A stretch of DNA of 18,511 nt. Source: Dimargaris cristalligena. Taxonomy: Eukaryota > Kickxellomycota > Dimargaritomycetes > Dimargaritales > Dimargaritaceae. The DNA lies in the NCBI GenBank assembly GCA_027576995.1, contig JANBQC010000562.1, forward strand, positions 1 through 18,511, written 5' to 3'. The notes beneath the pieces were generated by a model. The model ran no database searches. It saw nothing but the letters and a program-made list of their open reading frames with translations, and was not told where the DNA came from. This document shows positions 1-8,047 of the stretch, in pieces. The translations under genes and the position numbers were made by a program. Numbering within the stretch: position 1 is the stretch's first letter; every line of letters begins with the position of its first letter.

Positions 1-785
1 GTTTAGGTTGGAAACAAGTGGAAAACAAGAGGGAACATGGTCCATTAGTCATCAGCTAGGTGACTTAGTCATAAGACGCAAATATGGACCAATTGGGCTT
101 AATTAAGTCATGGGAAAGGCTTAGCAAAGGAAGGGAAAGGAAGAACAATGGATCATGGGAATTCATGATGATCCCATGATAAACACAGAAGAGAACAAAA
201 GGGAAAATCGGTAAAGGGAATTCCAGCCAGTGTGATGAGAACTGGGAATCATGGGGAACAATAGGAAGAAAGGGGAAATGGGGAATAGAGTAATGTGGTG
301 GAGGCACCACACCCTCCCGCTGCCTGACTGAGTGCTTTAAAAATCCTCATTCTTAGTTTGAGGTCTGGAGTATTTAAACCCACCAGTTTTGTTCCCCAAG
401 TCAGGGAGCATAAAACCTAGCAGCATATATTATTCTCATTTGATCCTTAGCATTCATTATAAAATAAAAAACCCTTCTAGTCATTGTGTTTTGAAGAACT
501 CTATTGAAGAAGTCATTGAGGGTGAAACAGCAAGTAGCCCCCCCCCCCCAATTTCCTATTTTTCATTTATTATTCTACTATATTTTAAAAATCAATAACA
601 ATTATTGATCCCCTTACCATGTTACTAATAATTTGTAATATGTTTTGTTCCAGTCGCAGTCAATTAGTCTCTCCACAAGAGACTTTGACATCACTGTCAC
701 CCTTCCGGCCTGAATCCCCAAAGTTACAAATGTCTAGGCTGACTTCCATGTCTCACCTTGGGTCTTCTCAACCCAGCAGGCAAAC

Positions 786-1270
786 TGTCACCCCTCCTGG
801 ATCCCTGGGGCAGGGCATTACACATTTACTTAGAATGAAATAGGGCCATTACTCTGGGGCCCAACTATGTGGTAGACAAATCAAGGCTTCACTGTATTAA
901 ATGGGAATGTGTGTTGAATTTCACTCCTAAAATGCCACAGCTAAGGTATACCTAGTGATTAGGCAAAACATCATAATCATTCTAAATATTGTAAGGGTTA
1001 GAGAGGACTGACAGCCCTAAGTTTGGACAATCTCAGATGTCGACCAATGAGAAAGCACCACACAACTCCATTACAATAGCCGCCCCCCCCAGAGCAAGCA
1101 ATGAACAATAGTTACTTCAACCAGACATCGAAAATATAGATATAAAAGGAGGCATAATCTATGTACTTAAGAGACCTTCATGATTCAATAAAACAATTAT
1201 TATAATCGAAACTTTATTTTGACCTTACTCAGCCACATTGATTACTTGTCACCCCACTTGACACATTACA
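786..1270 (+). mobile_element. Candidate degenerate solo LTR
   Basis: The segment begins TGTCACCCC and ends CATTACA; a TGACA at 1259-1263 mirrors the opening TGTCA. Inside are a TATA-type box at 1141-1150 (TATAAAAGGA) and, 37 nt after it, AATAAA at 1187-1192, giving a U3-R-U5-like order. Terminal TG...CA and internal promoter/poly(A) signals are known LTR features. No target-site duplication is visible (left flank CAAAC, right flank ATATC, or CATTA if the end is 1263), and neither a primer-binding site nor coding remnant was found. This is therefore an inference; the boundaries are uncertain, and a chance match in AT-rich DNA is possible. Confidence 0.35.
1213..1218 (-). terminator. Poly(A) signal candidate for ARPC4
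   Basis: The minus strand reads AATAAA here, 115 nt past the inferred ARPC4 stop codon, a normal fungal 3' UTR distance. It lies inside the candidate LTR, so the gene may use repeat-derived sequence for 3' end formation. This is inferred from position and motif only. Confidence 0.35.
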
Positions 1271-1332
1271 ATATCGCCAAACGCCCTACCCATATATGCC
1301 GGGGGTGCTTAGCTTGTCTATTCCAATGACCC

Positions 1333-2757
1333 TTATACAAACTAGATTATATTAATAGCACAAATAGGCATAGCGTCAATAGATTAGTCTTAAGATGGCA
1401 AGTGTATGCTATGATGGTCTTGAACAATCATGATCAAGTTGCGTGGTAAAAATAGATGGTCACATAAATAATCGGTGCAACTTACCTGGGACAGATAGGA
1501 CTCGGCCACAATACGGGCACGGGCATTAAGGCTTAGTTTCATTTCACTGATTTCCTTGTCAACATCCTCCATAAACTGGATGATAAAGTCCACGAGTTTG
1601 TGCTTAAACATCAACTCGGTGTGGAAATTGGTGATCAAAAAACTGATGTCGTAGCCCTGTTGGTGATAATAATAAAAGGCAAGATCAGATGGTATCGAAG
1701 CGGTATTAGACGAGGGGAGATAAAAGGGGATACGGTTAGCTAAGTATTCGCCAATATCACTCATAGTGCAGTTCGGGTGCTCTCAGGACGACCATGTAAG
1801 CCAACTAGACGGACAAGTACGGCGACAGCTATTGGTCCGAAGCTATAGAGTGTGGTGTGGTCACTTACCTTGATCGGTTTGCGGCGAAGAATGATGAAGT
1901 TTTCGGCACGCTGCATAAGAAAGCGAGTGAATTTGTGGCATAGGATACGCTCGATATCGTCGGCCTGTTTAATACGGATGCTTACCCGCACGGAGTTGAA
2001 CGAAGATTCAATTAAAACCTGTTCGTTCTCGTTGCGACTAATAATAAGCGGGTTTAATAGCACCTCGTTGGTGGTTCTGGGGTTTAGCGAGTAGAGAAAA
2101 AGGAACAGTGATATAAATAAAAGGGTATAGTTAAGTAAAAGAGTTGGGGAAACGTGGACTGAAAAAAATAAGTAGGTGACCAGGATGGAAGAGACGAATT
2201 GCAGGGATAGGATCATTGATCATAAGTTGAGCCAGCTAGCCACCGGTGCGAACATAAGGCTCAGATCAGTGCATTGCTCATTTAGGATAATCAACTTACT
2301 GGGCTTCCACTTCGGGGATATTGTGTTTCTCCACAACTTGGGAGGCGAAGTTTTCCACACAGAGGGCGGCGGTCAGGGTCGAGCGGACCGCCATGAGATA
2401 CGGACGTAGAGTGTTGGACTAAATAGCGATTACCATGGGCGGTTTGTTGAACCAGGAATAGTGCAGGACAGGTACAAGTAGACTGGAGATTAGTGGACAA
2501 TTCCCCAGTAGGCAGCGGAGTAGTCGGAGTGTACTTAATAAGATGCCCAGCCTCTCCTGTGGGACTAGGGATGCGAGTTAGGTCGTACTGGAGTGTGGAG
2601 GGGTATTCGCAGAGCGAACGAATTAAGACTATCCCCAGCCGGTGGACCGGTTCCGTCTGGAATAATACCGAACCTGGCTAGATGCGCAGGCTCAGGTGGT
2701 CAGGACACCATCAGATGCACGCAGAACAAAGGAAAACACAAGCGGAAAGCTTACCAT
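1333..2757 (-). CDS. ARPC4: Arp2/3 complex subunit 4 (ARPC4, p20-ARC)
   Basis: This is a core subunit of the Arp2/3 complex, which nucleates branched actin filaments at cortical patches and endocytic sites; in the known complex ARPC4 pairs with ARPC2 to form the structural core. I rebuilt five exons: 2755-2757, 2300-2418, 1869-2076, 1486-1656 and 1333-1341. They total 510 nt, or 169 residues, against 168 in human ARPC4. Splice phases agree throughout, and donors are GTAAGC or GTAAGT. The product runs colinearly with the family: [98 protein letters not shown], ending SYLSQFV. Exon 1 is only the start codon, in good context (CCCACCATGG), followed by a 336-nt intron. The last exon is TTT GTA TAA after a 144-nt intron. 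The three central exons are certain from homology. The first and last are the best-fitting choices and need transcript support. Confidence 0.93.
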
Positions 2758-3640
2758 GGTGGGCAAATGGGGAAGGCTGGGAATAACGGAAAAAGAATGC
2801 GAAACCAAGAAGGTAATATGTAGACCAAAAGAGAAGGGAGGGGAATCCTTATTTCAATCAGACGGTAGTGAATGGTACGATTGTTTCTGAGAAAGCCCAC
2901 CACCGCCTTGGCAGACCAGTCGTAGTAGTAGTGATTCCCACCCAAACAAAGTAGAATATAGGGTAGGTAGCCGGTTTAACCCACTGCTCGCATTCCCTCT
3001 TCACTAGCACACAAGGCACCGCCATTGCGTGGCTTAGTACCCGCTATTTGAATACCCGCATAATGTCCACGGCCCAGCAAGCTTACAAAGGCTGGTCAAA
3101 CAATCTCACCTGTACACCAGCACGCCTACACACACATACCCCAGGGCGCAATTGCTGGAAAACAGTCCAATCTTATCAGAACAACGCGTGTCAAGAAATA
3201 CTTGGTAGAAAATCACCGTACACTTACACTAGTGGAGAATACCACCCTTCATATAGCAGGGTTTCGCCGGGGGCACCCAACCAATATTTCTGGGCTGGTC
3301 ACTGGAGATTCTTGTATAGGTCATTGGAAGGTCGATTCTGTTAGAAAAGGGTAGGAACTAGACTATATCCGTTAGATAAGTGTGGATCTTTGTGTACCGA
3401 GTCACTTAAAGACTACCAAGGCACTAGGGCATCCAAAGATGGGGGTGACTTTCCCGACACTGACGGCAATACAAAAACATACCAGCTGCCAATTACCTAT
3501 TGACAATGCGAAAAACGTGCTATTTATTAGAACATTCGAATAGAAAGGGGATTGGATCAGAAGTATTTCATCGGGCACTTATTTTCGGATATTCTCCCAA
3601 GTACGTGCCTACGGAGTTGGGCCTTGAGTGGTAGTATAAC
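2758..3640. other. Spacer between BSD gene 3' end and ARPC4 start
   Basis: About 880 bases hold the upstream region of ARPC4 and the 3' flank of the BSD gene. A 93-codon open frame on the plus strand (ATG at 3063, stop ending 3344) has an unremarkable, Tyr/Ser/His-rich translation that I do not recognise; I do not call it a gene. No tRNA, repeat or second conserved exon is seen. Confidence 0.6.
3523..3528 (-). terminator. Poly(A) signal candidate for BSD-domain gene
   Basis: The minus strand reads AATAAA 113 nt beyond the TGA of the BSD-domain gene. Motif and spacing fit a fungal cleavage/polyadenylation signal. Nothing else supports it. Confidence 0.4.
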
Positions 3641-6122
3641 TCACTCCCAATTGCCCCAATCGTCGTCATCCTCGGCGCTGCCGCCATTTTCCTTCTTGGT
3701 GTTAGTGGTAGCCGTATCCACTTTGGTGGTGGTCGATGGTGGTATCTTTTGGTCTGGTTGGCTGGAAGTGTCGGAGGGTTTGGTGGCCGGTGTAATCTCA
3801 GCACTGCTGGCCGCTGCCACAACCGCCTTGTCGGGGGAACCGACCAGTGGGGGTGACTCTAGACTAGCTGAGGATGAGATGGACTGGATAGTAGGTGAAT
3901 CATCCAACACCTGGGCGGGAGACCCGGCTCCCTTGGCCAGGGGTGTGGTTGCCTCTACGAACCCTTGTTGGTTGGCCGTGTCCTTGTCAGTACTAAGCCG
4001 GTTGGCATTCCCGGCATCATCATTATCATCGTCGTCGCTTCCCCACTCGAAGTCAACCGTGGAGTCCGGTGAAGTTTTCGCCAATGTAGCCAGGTCGGCG
4101 GGGGAAGTGGATGTGGGTGCTGAAGCATCCGCCTTCCGAGCTGATAAATCCGAGGACTGTCGGGGGCTAGTAGTCCCTTCGGGAGGGGCAGAATGGAGAG
4201 GGCCTATGCCCGGGCTGTCCATTGACGCCCGGCCTCCCCCTTCGCCAGTCCCGGCCGCCTTGCCGCTTATAAGCTGCTCGCGTACCTTTTCCTGGCGCTC
4301 CAGCTCTTGGGCGCGGAAGAAGTAGCGCGACCAAAAGGTGGCATCGGAGAGTTGGTTGGAGTTGACTAATTCGTTATGGAGCTGGGCAATGGCAATGGTA
4401 TCAGTCAGTAAGGACCGGATGGTGGAAACCCATGGTTCGACGGTCGGGTCGAAAGAGTCGGCAAACGAGCCAAAGGCGCCTTTTTGGGCGGTGGTGGCGG
4501 GGTCCGCCGTATAAGTGCAGCGGTCAGCCTGGAGCTGGGCCAGCCGCTCCAATCGCCGCTTCTGCAGGGCAACCAGAGCGGACGAGGAGTCCGTTCGGCC
4601 CAGGGCGGGCTGTTTACCCAGGGACTTACTCGACAGCCGGTTTGAGAACCCGGTAGTGGTAGACACCCCTGGGTTTTGGGTCTGATTTGAGGATGCCGCA
4701 GTGAAACTCCCGTCATCCTCAGGGACTTCAATGGTTATGGCCTGCTGAATAAAGCTAGAAAGGCCTAGGCCCCATCGACTAACAGTTGACTCGGTCTTGC
4801 GGACCTGGGTGGTTAGGGCGGACCGGCTAAATCCGCCGAATAGGCCTTGGAATGTGCCTTGCACGGCGCTTGAGGCCGCAGCTAGGGTTGGGGTGGGTGC
4901 CGTACGGGTCCCGGCTCCAATGGAGGGTTTGGTTTCAGTTGGGCCCGTTCCCGCAGCAGTGGTGGTGGTGTGGTTATCGGGATCGGCTAGCCTTGATGGA
5001 GATGAGGAATTCGGCGGATGGTGAGGGGAGTCCTCGGATGCTAGAGAAGCCCGTTGAAGGATATGCTCCAGCTTGTCACCTTGTGACTGCAAGGTATTCT
5101 TGATTTGGACCAAACCACGCATTACAACGTCGGCACGCTGGGAGGCATCCTTGCTCACAGTCTCTGCCAGCTGCTGCAGGTCCTGTTTGGTGTAATGGGG
5201 AATGTGGTCAGACTGGGTGGGTGAACAGGAGATGTAATAATATAGGGAGCAGATGGACCAGTATGTTTGGTTGGGTTAATAATACTCGTTATTAGGCGGC
5301 GGCGGGGGGGGGGGTATTAGAGACGGGGGAATGGAAATGTCATACCCGTGTATTAGCCTGAATAAACTTATTAAACCCAGGATTTGTATGAAGGGGGCAC
5401 GAGAGAATAATTAATGCATAACCTACCTGTTTCTTCAAGGCGGCGTAGAGTTTATCGAAATGGACGGCATCCTTGAACTCTGAAATATCCTTGGTGTACC
5501 AGTCGGACGAGTGCGTAAGCAGATGGGTGAGAGCATCCGAGTCCGCCTCCGCAGTGGACTGGCCCGACGGTAGCTCGAAGGAAGCAGTCAATGGAGCGGT
5601 TGATGATGAGGGGCCGCTCGTGGAAGCTGATGCCTGCGGTTGTGCGGAAGTTGATGGACCTATGGTCGACCAAGGCAGGATAAAATGGGGGAAGATGCCA
5701 TAGCCATATACAATTTAGTTTTAACCCCTGCAGGCATCTTTGGAAATAGCCAAGTGTGGGTGGGGATAATACGAACATGACGACTCGAGATATAGCCACC
5801 ATTGGATAGGCATCTATCGAACGGTTATAAATCGCCAGCCGTAGGTTGAAAATAGCCTAGCGGGGCCGGTCAGTTGGTTGTCTTGGAAGAAACGGCCAGA
5901 TGGCCGCAGGTCCATTGGGGAAGTTCCTTCACCATGGACTATATGGGTCGCGCACCTCGACCGCATATTCTGCGGTGAAACAAAGGCCAGGCTAGAAAGC
6001 ACTTCAGGGTGGTTACACTTACTTGTAACTTGGTGACGTTCAACTGAAGCCGCTTGGGGTTCCTTGGGCTCGTCCGGGGTCGGCAGGGATGTGGAGAGAA
6101 CGTAGGCGGAGAAGTCGTCCAT
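3641..6122 (-). CDS. BSD-domain protein, BSDC1/SYAP1/Dos2-like
   Basis: Three exons are inferred: 6023-6122, 5427-5659 and 3641-5182, total 1875 nt, 624 residues. Donors are GTAAGT and GTAGGT, acceptors ATAG and ACAG, and phases match at both junctions. The start sits in a good context (AAAACCATGG) and opens MDDFSAYVLSTSLPTPDEP. Exon 2 gives a low-complexity Ser/Thr/Pro stretch, then SSDWYTKDISEFKDAVHFDK, like the N-terminal region of BSDC1-type proteins. Residues about 120-160 (SKDASQRADVV onward) are helical. The BSD domain lies near residues 340-405, with its aromatic hallmark FWSRYFFR at about 394-401. The C-terminal 200 residues are disordered and Ser/Thr/Asp-rich and end in an acidic Trp tail, DDDDWGNWE. 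BSD domains occur in TFIIH p62 and in synapse-associated-like proteins; this architecture fits the latter group. Molecular function is not established, so the family call is firm and the role is not. Confidence 0.85.
5304..5314 (+). repeat. Poly-G run in intron
   Basis: Eleven consecutive G follow GGCGGC inside intron 2 of the BSD gene. On the transcribed (minus) strand this is a C tract about 120 nt upstream of the 3' splice site. Its length may be unreliable because homopolymers are prone to sequencing error. Confidence 0.8.
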
Positions 6123-7548
6123 GGTTTTGGTCGGCGTATCAACGAAGCACTTGGAATGTAAGTTTGGAAAAAGAAAAGGCTTGAAAGACGGTAACAGGGT
6201 TGGCAGGAATGAAGTAAAGTTATGATGGTCCGTAAAAACCGAAAGTCACTCCAATAACCACAGTCAGTAAAGGAATTTCCCCAGGAAATGAGTCTGCGCC
6301 AATCAGGCTATCCCGGGTAACCCAGGCCGGGGGGGGAATGCAGTCCAATGCCATACAGTTTTAGTTTGGTACATTGACTAACTGACCCTCATCTGTCCCT
6401 ACTAGTACAATGCCCCGATGCCTTGGGCCAATGGACTATTTAATCTGTCAGGGAAGGACGACAGCTGGGCAATACCCCGGTCACCTTTAGCTTTTTTGCG
6501 CAGTTATTGCAAACGGGCGGCAGTCACGGCTCTCCGGGGCTTCAGTAAACGGCATTATTAAGTTTATCCCGACTGGTCTCTAGGGGGATTGTCTTCCGGT
6601 TGTAAGGAAGGAGCCACCCCATCCTACTTATGGACGTCCTTATTGGGAACTCGACGGTGTGTCGCTCTGGATATTAACATGACCTAGCACTAATACAATC
6701 TCCCCTTCCTAAAGAACCCGTGGCAAGCCGGTCCGGAAATAGCCAGTGATGGGCCGGTTGGTAAACATTAGGCCCATCCAACAGCAGTGAGTGGTGAAGG
6801 AGGAGATACCCGATTGTCACCATATTATTGTTGTGGGGAAATAAATTTAGCAGATGGAGTGACTAAAGTGGGCGGGAGGGAATGGAAACAGAGAGTGAGT
6901 TGTATGGATAACACCCCTTGGAAAGTCGGAACGGTCCACAGACACTCCTGTGCTTCATGAATTACCTGGGGATTGACCTGCGTAAGCATATCATCCGCCG
7001 GGCTCTCCACTCTGACTGGCCGACTCCCCGTACAGGGGGGAACGATAGAGACACCTACACAGTCAGTGGCCAGGGCGAGGACAGACTAGCCTTGCAAAGT
7101 GCAACGAAGTGGGCGGATATTTTGGTCGTTGCGGAGGGGTTAGGTTGGCGGGGACACTCCCCGCAATTCAGTCTCAGAGGAACCGAAGCGCAAGGGATGC
7201 TGCAGGATTGTGGTGGTGACGGAGGTGGTTTGGTGGGAAGATATGTGCACGTGGGGGGTTGATGCGGAACGAAACGCAGGCTCGGGCCAGTCGAAGTGTG
7301 AAACCAGCGGGGATCCAGACCCACTGCGTTGGACTCGGTTGCTAGCCAGGGACCCGAAAACGGCCGATGCGTAGTCTCGTTGGAGCAGTCAGGGGGTCGG
7401 GATAATTACGAGGAATGGTGGTGGGTTTGTTGAGTGAAAGGAGAAGGTGGACTTGTATAGGCCGGTCAGTAAGGGATGGGCATGTCTCCTCCTCCTCCTG
7501 GCTTTAAACAATATAATGTCTTTATTTAGTATGCTCTGGTTTGGACAA

Positions 7549-7620
7549 TGTCGTCCTCGTTGTATAATGGGGGGATGTGCGGTTCGAGCCAAACGGGAGC
7601 GCGGGGGGTGAAGGACGACA
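7549..7620 (+). other. 72-nt inverted-repeat hairpin with B-box-like core
   Basis: TGTCGTCCT at 7549-7557 is perfectly complementary to AGGACGACA at 7612-7620, closing a 54-nt loop. The loop contains GGTTCGAGCC (7581-7590), which resembles a tRNA B box (GGTTCGANNCC), and TCCTCGTTGTATAATGG resembles the 5' half of some eukaryotic tRNAs. The B-box-like motif is in the middle rather than near the 3' end, so a standard cloverleaf cannot form. It may be a tRNA-derived relic or chance. Confidence 0.25.
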
Positions 7621-7715
7621 ATCCGTTGGCAAAGAAAGAGTGACGCCGTCCGCACCAATCAGAGCTGGAGTATTGGGCCACCGTGATTAGAACGAGCGAG
7701 ACCCACACATACTCT

Positions 7716-7751
7716 CTGACTGACTGACTGACTGACTGACTGACTGACTGA
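7716..7751 (+). repeat. (CTGA)9 microsatellite
   Basis: Nine perfect tandem copies of the tetranucleotide CTGA (36 nt), about 300 nt upstream of the GDP-mannose pyrophosphorylase start codon. It lies in non-coding DNA and is likely length-variable between strains. Confidence 0.95.
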
Positions 7752-7867
7752 GTGAAAGTGAGCAGGCCTTCCCCAACCACGGCTATTGTAATATACGGTC
7801 TAGAAGCCTGGGTGGGAATGAGACCAGACATACTTTGGTTTGATACTCTCCCGTGTATCCGAAACCC

Positions 7868-7879
7868 ATATAATAAATA
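7868..7879 (+). promoter_or_regulatory. TATA-like box upstream of GDP-mannose pyrophosphorylase
   Basis: ATATAATAAATA lies 169 nt before the start codon, and the pyrimidine-rich CT tract follows 45 nt later. This order (TATA-like element, CT-rich block, start codon) is common in highly expressed fungal genes. Inferred from motif and position only. Confidence 0.35.
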
Positions 7880-7923
7880 CCCCTTCACTACCTACCCCGC
7901 TCGTTCCTTGACCCATTCTATTA

Positions 7924-7943
7924 CTCTCTCTCTCTCTCTCTCT
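7924..7943 (+). repeat. (CT)10 tract in the 5' leader/promoter
   Basis: Ten perfect CT dinucleotides, about 105 nt upstream of the start codon, lead into a generally pyrimidine-rich leader that runs to the ATG. CT blocks near transcription starts are typical of strong fungal promoters; here it may mark the transcription start of the downstream gene. Confidence 0.9.
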
Positions 7944-8047
7944 TTACGACCTCATCCTTCTTACTTACTACCTGCATACCTTCGGCTCCGACTCCGGGAC
8001 TATCGCTTGTTGCACCTCCTAACCCTCTAACCCCCGCTCCATTTACC

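Larger units (their letters stand above)
695..1270 (+). repeat. Three dispersed TGTCACCC...TTACA repeats
   Basis: Three short stretches share the opening TGTCACCC and the closing TTACA: 695-728 (34 nt), 786-822 (37 nt) and 1247-1270 (24 nt). The first two also share an internal TCC(T/G)G...ATCCC-like core. They could be the termini of related LTRs or a decayed short dispersed repeat. Only the similarity is seen; the origin is inferred. Confidence 0.4.
1..1332. other. Gene-free AT-rich spacer with LTR-like debris
   Basis: No open reading frame here resembles a known protein, and the short ones have no coding character. The first 300 bases are strongly purine-rich on the plus strand. A run of 12 C lies at 538-549 and one of 8 C at 1083-1090. 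Two places show a TATA-like box followed within about 100 nt by AATAAA (371-380 then 463-468; 1141-1150 then 1187-1192). That order is usual inside retrotransposon LTRs. I infer old, decayed LTR material, but found no gag, protease, reverse transcriptase or integrase remnant. Confidence 0.6.
6123..8047. other. 1.9-kb divergent spacer, no gene recognised
   Basis: This lies between the head-to-head BSD and GDP-mannose pyrophosphorylase genes and should contain both promoters. Short open frames occur on both strands (for example plus 6918-7262 and minus 7526-7888), but none has a recognisable domain and the second crosses a microsatellite. A plus-strand GTAAGC at about 6980 could be a splice donor, but I could not build a supported gene. 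Contents noted separately are a hairpin, a (CTGA)n repeat, a TATA-like box and a CT tract. Confidence 0.55.

Noticed and set aside
1657..1764. Upstream start [19 protein letters not shown] for the ARPC4 third conserved block
   Set aside because: This stretch is intron 3 sequence read in frame; homology resumes exactly at the CAACAG acceptor with GYDISFL.
3063..3344. 93-codon plus-strand open frame starting MSTAQQAYKGWSNNL
   Set aside because: No recognisable family, no supported splice sites, and it is the sort of length expected by chance in this spacer.
3552..4325. 257-codon open frame on the plus strand
   Set aside because: Antisense to the disordered C-terminal half of the BSD protein; its Ser-rich translation mirrors that low complexity.
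6483..6513. Possible U4 snRNA start (TGCGCAGT stretch)
   Set aside because: Only a few bases match, and no downstream U4-like structure or Sm site could be recognised.
7549..7620. A functional tRNA gene
   Set aside because: Span and closing stem fit, but the B-box-like motif is central and no anticodon or T arms can be drawn on either strand.
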